From Ampullaceana balthica (lineage: Eukaryota; Mollusca; Gastropoda; Lymnaeidae), in the NCBI GenBank assembly GCA_944989445.1, contig CALYLW010000700.1, positions 602,889 through 666,888 of the forward strand: 64,000 bases of DNA. Direction: 5' to 3'. Below, one piece after another: positions 1 to 11,900 of this stretch. The number at the start of each line of letters is the position of its first letter. Position 1 is the first letter of the stretch. Made by a program: the position numbers and the translations under genes. The notes under the pieces are model-generated. The model did not search any database. It had not been told where the DNA came from and saw nothing but the letters and a program-made list of their open reading frames with translations.

Positions 1-313
1 CGCGGCTAAGACGCACTTTTTTCAAGTGGTCCTTGAATCTCAAAAGGTTGACAAACACTGGTCTATAGAACCGTTCAAGCTGAAAGACACTAACTTTAGA
101 TCTGGTCACAGTCTTGCGGCAGTCAGGTGTTGAGACTTTCCTAGCTTTGTACTCAGCTAAGTTCTGGTCAGAACCAGGAAGCAGGGCCCGTGGCCTTTTG
201 AATTCTTTGATACTCACAGCACCAGATGGCGACCTATAACAACGGTTACTTTTAGATTTCAGAGAAGAGAAAAGGGCGGGGAACGAAGTACCTCGGCCCT
301 TATTGTTACTCAT
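1..313 (-). CDS. Unrecognised basic protein, 5' part, runs off the left edge
   Basis: An open frame of 104 codons runs from an ATG at 313-311 (minus strand) to the window edge without a stop. An in-frame TGA lies nine codons upstream (340-338), so this ATG is the first possible start. The stretch is richer in GC than the AT-rich flanks. The product starts MSNNKGRGTSFPALFSSLKS and is rich in Lys/Arg, Ser and Thr, with no signal peptide or membrane segment; later words include VSIKEFKRPRALLPG and FYRPVFVNLLRFKDHL. I do not recognise a family. Since it lies upstream of the first visible tensin exon and on the other strand, it is either nested in a tensin intron or antisense to the tensin 5' region. 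A transposon-derived or chance frame is possible. Confidence 0.45.
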   Translation of the reverse strand, partial: MSNNKGRGTSFPALFSSLKSKSNRCYRSPSGAVSIKEFKRPRALLPGSDQNLAEYKARKVSTPDCRKTVTRSKVSVFQLERFYRPVFVNLLRFKDHLKKVRLSR

Positions 314-430
314 CACTCCGATCAGCCCCCTTCCCACTCACACAGACACACGTACACACTCATATACACAGACACGCACTCAAGACGGTCTCTGTACATA
401 GCTTCCCTGTCACTCTGGTAAACTTGTGGT

Positions 431-842
431 ACTCTTGGCTAACACCGTGTAGTGTAGACCATATACAGATGGTCAGCTTCTGATACTCATGGCCCTTGGC
501 TCACACCGCGTGGTTTAGACCAGTGCTTCTCAAAGTTATGGTCTGCGGACCGGTGCCGGTCCGTGGGCCATCCGCCGCCGGTCCGTTGAAGTTCTAAAAA
601 AAAAGGGACAACAAAATTGTTAGTGCAGGGAAAATAGTGCACCGGTCCCTTGTGCAATGGGAAAAATTCCTGCCGGTCCGCCATACTAAAAAGTTTGAGA
701 CCCACTGGTGTAGACCATATACTGACGGTCAGCTTCTGATACTCTTGGCCCTTGGCTCACACCGCGTAGTGTATACCATATACAGTTAGACGGTCAGCTT
801 CTGATACTCTCTTGGTCCTTGGCTCACACCGCGTAGACCAGA
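431..842. repeat. Diverged ~86-bp tandem repeat, about four partial copies
   Basis: The words GTCAGCTTCTGATACTC, TTGGCTCACACCGCGT and TAGACCATATAC recur in the same order about every 86 bp. The second copy is interrupted by the hAT-type miniature element at 521-707. Confidence 0.75.
521..707. mobile_element. hAT-type MITE, 187 bp
   Basis: The ends are inverted: left CAGTGCTTCTCAAAGT, right AAGTTTGAGACCCACTG. They are flanked by an 8-bp target duplication with one mismatch (GTTTAGAC at 513-520, GTGTAGAC at 708-715). The 8-bp duplication and CAGTG ends are typical of non-autonomous hAT elements. It has no coding capacity. Confidence 0.8.
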
Positions 843-859
843 TGGGTGGTGTTGATGGA

Positions 860-2670
860 TCAGGGTAGGGGCATGCAGTGGAACAACACAGGTATCATGA
901 TGAGTGCGTTCTTAGAACTGACTTTGGGCCAAACTATATCCATCTACTAATCTATTAGCCTGACTGCAGTCTCACCCACATTTTGTACATCCCTCACGTT
1001 ATTGCAGGGCAATGCACTACGCTACTTGAGTCCTTTTTTCTCACCACTGTTTGTTGGGACCCATCTCTCATAATTAGAATAACATGTGTATTCATTACTT
1101 GTGATCGTTTACAAAATTAGTTGAACGTCCCATCATCCTAATATATTCAAATGTTTAATCAAAATCATGGCTAAATGGCAGGGAACCGTTCTCTAATTGC
1201 AGCAACGTGACTTGACTTACGAATGTGTTTTCACCTTGAAGTGAGTGCCCACAATTCAATATTTGGGGGGGGGCGGGATGGGGTTTAGGGGGTGGGGAGA
1301 AACAGTAGCTGGTAAACACCGTGTTTATTTAAACGGGCACACCAACTCTGCCCCGTCTCACCGTTACAGACAACTTACTTATCGACACAGACCAGCCGAC
1401 AGATACATTTGATGCAGATTTCAGATTAACTGAGCCCCAAAGATTAGAGTAGCGCCGTGGTCTCTATACAACTGACCTCCCCTGAACCCGCCACCCGGGT
1501 GTTTACCTGTGTAGGATCCAGTGTCGGACACACCCGTGACCCAGTGTCAGACACACCCGTGCCTACCTACGGCACATCGTTTCTGTTAGCAAAGAGATTA
1601 ATGCACACCCAGACCTTATTAGATAAACAGCAGACTTAACACGGATGAATCCTTTGGTGAATATATTTGGAACCGTTGTATGAATTCTAATTAGTTACGA
1701 ATAACTAACATTTGTTTTCAGCGGTATGGAAAAAAAAACCTATGGGAAATTCTATTAAAAAACCTGCATAACTGTAACTTGAGGTTTGTATACAAGGCTT
1801 TGTACATTGTTGTTAATCACTGTTAGCTGACCAACATTTTATAATACGCATTAGTAATGACATCTGTGTACATATTAATTTTTCATAAATGAATTTCTTG
1901 AAGTTTACCACTCACCAGTTATCTCTGTAGAGACGGCTGAACTGTGTGAGCGACACGACCGCGAGTTTTAGATAAAAAATAATAATATTAAGTTGATAAT
2001 GTATACAGCGCAGTGTCCCCCCTCCCCCCGCGCAAGTAACTGGGCTCACGTCGCTTTATATAAAATAAGTAACACTCATAATTATCAATTCATTCAATGT
2101 AAGACATTCATAAACTAAATACAACATATGAAGACATTACGACATTACGGTTCTTTGTCAGATGTGTTCTTGGGAAATTGTTCAAACAAATGAGAGCTAC
2201 AGAAGTGAGCCTAAAACTTTGCCTAACAACAGTATTAGCTCAGAGTGACGACCTGTGGTTGGTTCTCTGCCAGGATTTCTTGCAGCAAAAACAAAATTTG
2301 GCACCAGCTGACTCATTCTTTGCCTTTTACCATAATTAATGGAATCAGGGGAATCATTTTTTCTCTCTCTTATTATAAGCTCCCTATACTGAGTTCTGCT
2401 CATTGCACCCCTACCCAACCCAGCTTGTGATCACAGCTTCCCCTACCCCCTGCCTTCATTTTCCGATTCATGTTGCGATAGATCAGTGGGGCATCCGAAT
2501 TAATCAAAATAACGACGTCATTGTTGGTATGTCTACTTCCGGTGTCTCTAAGGATTTGTTTTTGTTTTTCTAGATGTCTGTCTCCTCTGCGTGGTTGCCT
2601 TCATAACTGTTTGGGATGTTGTAACTGTGTGAGAGATAATGGGAGAAGGGCGGTGGTTGTTTATGGTATT
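860..2670. other. Non-coding stretch, no exon recognised
   Basis: Mostly AT-rich unique sequence. It includes a G-run (1265-1300) and a pyrimidine run (2018-2030). The short open frames here lack coding character. If further C2-domain exons of tensin lie in this interval, I could not identify them. Confidence 0.5.
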
Positions 2671-2675
2671 TTTAC

Positions 2676-5146
2676 ATGAGATGTGGATACTGTATGAGAT
2701 GTGGTGACTGTGTAGATGTGGTGACTGTGTAAGATGTGGTGACTGTAAGATGTGGTGACTGTATGAGATGTGGTGACTGTAAGATGTGGTGACTGTTAGA
2801 TGTGGTGACTGTGTAAGATGTGGTGACTGTATGAGATGTGGTGACTGTATGAGATGTGGTGACTGTATGAGATGTGGTGACTGTGTAAGATGTGGTGACT
2901 GTATGAGATGTGGTGACTGTATGAGATGTGGTGACTGTATGAGATGTGGTGACTGTGTAAGATGTGGTGACTGTATGAGATGTGGTGACTGTATGAGATG
3001 TGGTGACTGTATAAGATGTGGTGACTGTGTAAGATGTGGTGACTGTATGAGATGTGGTGACTGTGTAAGATGTGGTGACTGTATGAGATGTGGTGACTGT
3101 GTAAGATGTGGTGACTGTATGAGATGTGGTGACTGTATGAGATGTGGTGACTGTATGATATGTGGTGACTGTGTAAGATGTGGTGACTGTATGAGATGTG
3201 GTGACTGTGTAAGATGTGGTGACTGTATGAGATGTGGTGACTGTGTAAGATGTGGTGACTGTATGAGATGTGGTGACTGTATGAGATGTGGTGACTGTGT
3301 AAGATGTGGTGACTGTATGAGATGTGGTGACTGTGTAAGATGTGGTGACTGTATGAGATGTGGTGACTGTGTAAGATGTGGTGACTGTATGAGATGTGGT
3401 GACTGTGTAAGATGTGGTGACTGTATGAGATGTGGTGACTGTATGAGATGTGGTAACTGTGTAAGATGTGGTGACTGTGTGAGATGTGGTGACTGTATGA
3501 GATGTGGTGACTGTGTAAGATGTGGTGACTGTATGAGATGTGTTGACTGTATGAGATGTGGTGACTGTATGAGATGTGGTGACTGTATGAGATGTGGTGA
3601 CTGTGTAAGATGTGGTGACTGTATGAGATGTGGTGACTGTATGAGATGTGGTGACTGTGTAAGATGTGGTGACTGTGTGAGATGTGGTGACTGTATGAGA
3701 TGTGGTGACTGTGTAAGATGTGGTGACTGTATGAGATGTGACTGTGTAAGATGTGGTGACTGTATCAGATGTGGTGACTGTGTAAGATGTGGTGACTGTG
3801 TAAGATGTGGTGACTGTATGAGATGTGGTGACTGTATGAGATGTGGTGACTGTATGAGATGTGGTGACTGTGTGAGATGTGGTGACTGTGTAAGATGTGG
3901 TGACTGTGTAAGATGTGGTGACTGTGTAAGATGTGGTGACTGTATGAGATGTGGTGACTGTGTAAGATGTGGTGACTGTGTAAGATGTGGTGACTGTATG
4001 AGATGTGGTGACTGTATGAGATGTGGTGACTGTGAGATGTGGTGACTGTGTAAGATGTGGTGACTGTGTAAGATGTGGTGACTGTGTAAGATGTGGTGAC
4101 TGTGTAAGATGTGGTGACTGTATGAGATGTGGTGACTGTGTAAGATGTGGTGACTGTATGAGATGTGGATACTGTATGAGATGTGGTGACTGTGTAAGAT
4201 GTGGTGACTGTATGAGATGTGGTGACTGTATGAGATGTGGTGACTGTGAGATGTGGTGACTGTGTAAGATGTGGTGCCTGTGTAAGATGTGGTGACTGTG
4301 TAAGATGTGGTGACTGTATGAGATGTTGTGACTGTGTAAGATGTGGTGACTGTATGAGATGTGGTGACTGTATGAGATGTGGTGACTGTATGAGATGTGG
4401 TGACTGTATGAGATGTGGTGACTGTATGAGATGTGGTGACTGTATGAGATGTGGTGACTGTATGAGATGTGGTGACTGTATGAGATGTGGTGACTGTATG
4501 AGATGTGGTGACTGTATGAGATGTGGTGACTGTGTAAGATGTGGTGACTGTATGAGATGTGGTGACTGTATGAGATGTGGTGACTGTTTGAGATGTGGTG
4601 ACTGTGTAAGATGTGGTGACTGTGTAAGATGTGGTGACTGTATGAGATGTGGTGACTGTGTAAGATGTGGTGACTGTGTAAGATGTGGTGACTGTGTAAG
4701 ATGTGGTGACTGTATGAGATGTGGTGACTGTATGAGATGTGGTGACTGTATGAGATGTGGTGACTGTGTAAGATGGGGTGACTGTATGAGATGTGGTGAC
4801 TGTGAGATGTGGTGCCTGTGTAAGATGTGGTGACTGTGTAAGATGTGGTGACTGTGTAAGATGTGGTGACTGTGTAAGATGTGGTGACTGTGTAAGATGT
4901 GGTGACTGTGTAAGATGTGGTGACTGTGTAAGATGTGGTGACTGTGAGATGTGGTGACTGTGTAAGATGTGGTGACTGTGTAAGATGTGGTGACTGTGAG
5001 ATGTGGTGACTGTATGAGATGTGGTGACTGTATGAGATGTGGTGACTGTATGAGATGTGGTGACTGTTAGATGTGGTGACTGTATGACATGTGGCGACTG
5101 TATGTGATGTGGTGACTGTATGAGATGTGGTGACCGTATAAGATGT
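2676..5146. repeat. 18-bp minisatellite, about 137 copies
   Basis: The unit TGTATGAGATGTGGTGAC alternates with a second form, TGTGTAAGATGTGGTGAC. A few 16-bp units (TGTGAGATGTGGTGAC) and rare point variants interrupt it. The unit length is a multiple of three, so very long pseudo-ORFs appear on both strands: (M/V)RCGDC on plus and TVTTS(H/Y) on minus. These are a by-product of the repeat. The word GAGAGATAATGGGAGAA lies just outside the array on both sides (about 2632 and 5227). Confidence 0.97.
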
Positions 5147-5912
5147 TACTGCTAGAGAAATAATGATGGAACTGAGGTGGTAGTGCATTGTTGTCTTCAT
5201 GAGATGTGGTAACTGATTGACTGATTGAGAGATAATGGGAGAAATGAGGTCAATAAACTTAAGTATCATCGTATATTTAAGTTGTTTTTTTTTCCTTTCA
5301 TGGACATTCTTGAGAGCACATATCTTTATGTTTAATGAGGGAAACTTTTTTTCCCCTTAAAAAAATGCTCTTGCATATTTACTATTGGAGTTTTACATAA
5401 GATAAACGTTTTACCATTTTATTGTTTCTTCTACACTCGGGGAAACAACTGCCTTTATTATTGGTTCAGTCTTAAATACGGTGATCTCCCCTCAGTTTTT
5501 TTTTGTTTGTTTCGTTGATGTTGCTTGTGCTGAGATGACGCTGAAATTGATATGTCATTTCAAATTAACATTCGATTGATTTTAATTTCAGATCAACTCT
5601 GATGTTAAATATCTGCAGTATTTATGGTCTGAATCTAAATAATTAAATCGGGATATAGGAATTTTAAGTTGGGTTGTTAGAGGCGTTTTCAGCTATGATT
5701 TTACCCCACAGTGGGATCTCCTCTCACATACCAGATCTTTTTGGTCTCATCTCACATACCAGATCTTTTTGCTCTCATTGGGTATCGGGACTGTTGGGAT
5801 TTTATGGGTATGTGAGACCGAGTCATGATTGTATTAAAAATTACTGTCCACCTTGATTATTTTTAACGTTAAATAATATGACTTAATATGATATATTTTT
5901 TTTAAATTTCAG

Positions 5913-5981
5913 ACCCAAGATTTCCTGACAATGGCAAGGTAGAATTTGTATTCGGACCAAGTTCAGATGTTTTGGTTTCAG
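5913..5981 (+). CDS. TNS: Tensin exon: C-terminal strand of the C2 domain
   Basis: Acceptor TTTAAATTTCAG, donor G|GTAAT, ends in phase 1. It encodes [18 protein letters not shown], matching the RFP(D/E)..KVEFVF end of the C2 domain in tensins and PTEN-like proteins. The exon starts in mid-codon, so at least one coding exon lies upstream. A 30-bp repeat starts 39 bp after its donor. Confidence 0.88.
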
Positions 5982-8900
5982 GTAATTTTTAGTTTCAGAT
6001 TGTTTTGGTGGTCCTATTTGTACTTAGACGATGTAAAGACATTGTCGTCCTACTTAGACGATGTCAAGACATGGTCGTCCTACTTAAACGATGTCAAGAC
6101 ATGGTTGTCCTACTTAGATAATGTAAAAAGGACTAAGACATTTATTGACGTGGTTGTCCTTCTATCAGCATCATCAAATGTTCTGAAACTACATGACTTG
6201 GAAGTTGTCATTTTACATGGGACATTAAATCAAAAATGTGTTTAATATTTTGTGTTTAGGCTTGCTTCTCAAATTATCTATAGACAGACATCACCAAATG
6301 TTCTATATACAGACATCACCAAATGTTCTATAGACGGACATCACCAAATGTTCTATAGACAGACATCACCAAATGTTCTATAGACAGACATCACCAAATG
6401 TTCTATAGACAGACATCACCAAATGTTCTATAGACAGACATCACCAAATGTTCTATAGACAGACATCACCAAATGTTCTATAGACAGACATCACCAAATG
6501 TTTCTATAGACAGACATCACCAAATGTTCTAAAGACAGACATCACCAAATGTTCTATAGACAGACATCACAAAATGATCTGCATGATAATAGCCAAATTT
6601 GAAATGATGCAAGCAAAAAAAGACAATGACAGTTCTAAACCCCACACCCCACAATTTAAAAAAAATATATAAAAATAAATAAAAAGTTAAACAATTTAAA
6701 AATTTATACATCAAAATATCAAACTGACCGGGGCTTTCTATCTTCCCTTATTCTATTGCTCTATTGTTCAATTCAACATTGCTATAAATCTTGAAGGATT
6801 TTAGTTCATTGAGAAGGCTAAGAAACAGTTTTTTGTAGCTAAAGTTGAACAAGCTTTTGCACAAAACAAATTTAGAAAAAATGTAATTATCAAAGTCTGA
6901 GTTACAATCCTATTGATATTCCTTAAAGTTTAAAAAAAAACATTATAAAATATAAATCACTAACGTACACCCGTCAAAAATGACGGAAGTTTTCAGCTGA
7001 AATCTGTTTATTTTATCAAAAATGCACTTTTTTAGGGCGCCTACGGTGCCAACGTTTTTCAAAAGCCCAACTAACTTGTCCTAGTTTGATAAATACGAAA
7101 TATTAAACTTTCTGAAATGTACACAAACTATTTTATAATAGGGGTTGTAGGCAGAGCCGTCTTTACACCATTTGTGGCCCCCGGACAAACAAATAGTGTG
7201 GGGCCCCTACCCCGAATCAATAAATATAAATTAACATAATATATATAAATAAATATATTCCCATGGTGCCCCTATGCTCGTTGGCCCCCGGGCAAATGCC
7301 CAACGGGCCTATGCGTTAAGACGGCCCTGGTTGTAGGGTGCCTATGGCGCCCCCTTTGTTTTTTGATTTTATAATTAACCATCATCAAATCCTCTTTTTA
7401 CATTGTTCCCTTTTCGAAAATTAAAATATGAGCGAAAACAATTACGTCATATAATATTTTTTTACAGCACATATTTAATTTGCACACCTTTTGATGCATT
7501 GGTGCAGTAATTTGGTTTTCCCTGCTTTCTAAAATTAGTAGTGTCAGGACAGACTGACTGACTTGCATGACAATTGCAAATTATATAGTTTTATTAGATC
7601 AAAAGTTTGTGTACAAACAATTAAGGTTCATAGTTAGGACAAATATTTACTGCAGCCAATAATAAATAATTGACTATAATTAAACAACGACAAATTGAAA
7701 CTTAGCAGCATTTTTTTCTTCTTTTAGTGTCTGGATTTAAGTCTGATGTGACGGTCCCAGTGGATGATAATGAAGAGTCTTTGGCTCGATCAGATTCCTA
7801 TGAAAACTTTCACAGAGCTCTGGAGGCCATAGATGGTAGGTGCCAAAAGAGAGTTGCAGTAACATTTTTTCTTGGCATGGGTTTGCTTATAACGTGGTGG
7901 TAAAAAAACATACATGTAACAACCTGAATTATTTCATTACTCATAATAAAATGTATTTTATATCATAGACTAAATATGGCACATAAGATTTTTAAATTAA
8001 TTTTCATATGTATTTAAAATAGCATAGAGTAAAGGAAAACAGTAAAATGTGTTTAATAAAAAAAATATATATAAATATTTCAATGAGCATGCTGCACTTC
8101 AAATATAATAGTTTTACAATTTCTCTTGCATTTTTACCATTAATTTTTTAATGAATTATTCTAATTACAAATAGTCTTAATAAAATTTTATTTACAAGAC
8201 AAACAGAAATAGAAAATAGAAAACATGAAGTTTGGTGTATACAGAATAGGATAAGAATGAAAATTATTAAAAATTAAAATGTATTTCATAGATTAATTTT
8301 TTTTTGGCCCTTAAGGATTTTACCATTTAAAAATTAGTGAAATAAGTGAAAAAGATTTAAAATGTAACAAAAATTGTTTTCTTTTGGTCTGGTTTTATTG
8401 CTCTGCTTCAGGGTCTAACACAATTACTTAATGTGTGATTAATTTTTTTTCTAAATCTTTAATCATAAATGCACAGCCGACTCAAATATACCCAACATAG
8501 TGGTATCTTTGAAACATTATTCATATACATGTATAAAACATATAATTGATACAATCATTTTACTAAATGTATATCTTTATATTTTATTGGCTTTTAGACA
8601 TTTAGAGAGCTTTTAGAGGCTTGACTAGTTGTTTTATTTATTTAATATCAAAGCAAAGATGTTTTTTTTTCTGACTTTTCTATCAGCCTTATAAAAATTT
8701 TTGAGTACAATAGTAAAAGCCAATGCTTTATTTTCAAATGTTTAAAATTTCATATAATTATGTCTTCAAACTTCTAATTCTATTTCAGATATTGGCAGCT
8801 ACTTTATTTCTTAACTAATTTAAAGTCTATCAACTAGTGTAAAAACTGGCAAATTAACTCTTGAATGAAAATCTTCAGGAAAAAAAAACAAAAAAAAACA

Positions 8901-11900
8901 ACTTCAGTTAGAACTGCAAATAACATCCTAAATGATATAAAACACAATGGACATTCAATTCGGATAACATTTGAGAAATGTACAGTTTCTCTACTTTCTC
9001 GAATGACACTTCCTGAATCTTCCTCAGGTCTTGTTTAATTGCTGGATTGGCTATGCTGCTTATATATTTCTTTCTCTCCATTAACACTTCTGTTTCAGCT
9101 GTGGATATCAATGAGAACGGAATTTCCACCAGCCAGGCAGCACTGACTAAAACTCAAGTATCCAATGTACGTAACGTCACACACAATCAAGCACCAGATG
9201 GAAGTCTTTATGCAACTGTAGACAAGAGGGCACCACTCCAGCAGCCAACAGCTTCACAACATGCTCTCCCTTATTTAACCAATGGCTCAATTTCCTCTAG
9301 TTTAGATTCTGGTTAGTTGAGAAAAAAAAGCATTCTGTCTTGAAATTGCCTACCTGCATTACATTTTATTTCTTCCAATATTAAAATTAAATAGATTTTT
9401 TTTTAATTGTAGAACCGAAATCAATTAGTCTTTTTTAATTATTAGAGAATAGATTTTCATTAATATAATTTTGTAAAAACTCACCTCTATTAAATCTCTT
9501 CACAAAATTCTGTATTCACAATTTTTAGACGTGTCTCACTTATATACAACCTAATTTACTGATATGAGTGTATTAAAATTATTTTTATTCTTTATGAAGT
9601 AATGTATACCTTTTTAAACATCTTGATAATCAAAGCACATTATTTCAATATATAGTAAGGTATTCCCAGCTCTTAGGTAATGACTATAATTATGTAACAT
9701 TTTAATTCCAATAAGTCACACTGAAAGACAATTTTTAGTGTTTTTGTTGCTTTGGAACATATATAAAGTTGCCTAAATTAGAAGAAGATAAATAATAAAC
9801 CCATCCTGATTGATATAGACTGCTCTTATAAAACTAATGAAACCTAAAATTTCTCAGCAGAGAAGATATGAATTTTCAGCAGTCCTAAGAAATATATTAT
9901 AATCTTAAATATGTCTCTTCAAATTGATTGATTTTGAAATATTATTATTTTTAGTTTTTATTTAAATCAAACACTGACATATAAACAAAAAATTAAAAAA
10001 CTAGACATAAAAGCATAAGAATGCAATTTAATAAAGAACTTCAGGTAAAAATATATTGTTAAATTTATGTTTTAATAAATTATGTATTATTTATTAGAAA
10101 TACATGAAACAATATAGAGTTCAACCCAAACTTGAACACAATATTTTTGGTTTGCATCTTAGTTACATTTTAAACACCCCAATTTTAGGTGTATTTTTCT
10201 GCTCTGCATGAAAATATACAACTGTTGTAATTTTTAAATAAATAGCACAATTTCTTTCTACCTTAGTGGAATTATTACATACCATTTCATCTTGATAATG
10301 TTATGCTTTCTTTTAAATTTTGAAAATAGCTTTAATATGAATTAGATCCAAATAAAATTTACCTATGATTTCTTAGGTGTGAAGGATTGTATTTGATATA
10401 ATAGATTTTGTTGAATGTGAATTATAGATTTTCAAATATTTGATTATTGTTTAAAATAGTTATCATTTATAGTTTAAATTATTACATTAGATTTCCCTTC
10501 TATTAATACTAAAAAGTTTTTTCATTTTTAAAGATATTTTTAAAGTTATGAAACTGAAAATGTATATGAACACCATGAACGACAAGTCATTTCAATATAC
10601 CAGTGTTTGTAATTACTCCAATCCATGAAATTATATTTTAAATCAAATTTCTTCAGGCTACACAGGCCATAATGCAAGTTTCAACTCACATTACACATCA
10701 GTAGCCAACAGCAACATCAACAACAACGTCATCCCCGTTGATGTCAACAACCCTAACTACCAAAGTAACTCCACCTTAAGCAGAAAAACAGTTCAGACTT
10801 TGGAGGAGCGCACCCAGCTTGACGAGCTTTTAAGTGACCTCTTGAGTGAGCAGGCATTCGTTTCGGGCAACCAGCGCTCGCCTAGATCTTTTCAGACAGC
10901 AGTCCAATCCCAGCAGGCACCATTGTCTCCAAGTGGTGGTAACATAGCAACCAGCCCAACAATGAGTGGAGCCAAAACTGTGACTACAACTACACGTACG
11001 TTCACCTCGTATTCCAGCACAGACGCACACAGGAACCCTGACCGGGTTCTAATCCAACGTGCAGAAGTCTCCTACAAGGTCCCAGGCCAAGGAGAGGTCA
11101 AGGACCATTACACGATCGCCGCTGACCCCACACAAATGTTGGACACCAGCCCCACCCGGCCGCCACCCAGCCAGTACCACCCTAAAGGGGTTCCTAATAA
11201 TGCATTTTCCTACACATCTGGACTTTCATCACAACAGTCTTCACAGGTAAGAAATTAACAAACTTAAATTTATTTAAAATAAAATAAAAACAAAAGCTGT
11301 CATTAAGATTTTCAAGTACATACTATTCCAAAATTGTATGTTCTTCTTTCTTGGCACAAGTATCCCCATAGTTAGTAAAGTTTTTAATATTAAATAATAA
11401 TAAAATATTAAACCGACAGAAGATTTAAAATGATCAGTTCAGAAACTTCATAACAATTGAAACAATGCAGTGTTTTCTCTTGTTATCGTTAAGCTTTATT
11501 TTATCAGATTTTTAAAAAAATTGCTGAACAAAGTAAACATTTTTTAGTTCTCTTTTCTTGGTCATTGTTAAAAAAATGCTTCGGTTATTCATAATTTGCC
11601 TTGAGATTTTATATAAATAAAACAAGTATTATGCAGAATCTATGTTGACTTGGAGATTTTTTAAAAAATGAAATAAATAAATATTTATTTTATCTGCAAT
11701 GATTAGCAAAGCAATTCTTTTGGTTAATCTATTTATTTCCTTAAGATGAATTTCAATAATTATTCTACCAGTGACCAATGTTAATAGAATATTATTGTTT
11801 GTTAGCTTTACAGCCTTCTCTTATGATCTCAAGATTCATGATAAAGGTTAACCATTGCATAGTTAAGAAAGGGGCACTATTTAATCAATGTAATTTAAAG

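Noticed and set aside
2672..5269. Very long open frame on minus (TVTTSHTVTTSY repeats) and Cys-rich frames on plus (MRCGDC repeats)
   Set aside because: They come from an 18-bp unit whose length is a multiple of three. 16-bp units break them, both strands are equally open, and no splice or start context supports a protein.
6276..6573. CRISPR-like array
   Set aside because: The 25-bp units abut with no spacers, and the host is clearly eukaryotic. The same holds for 28163-28640.
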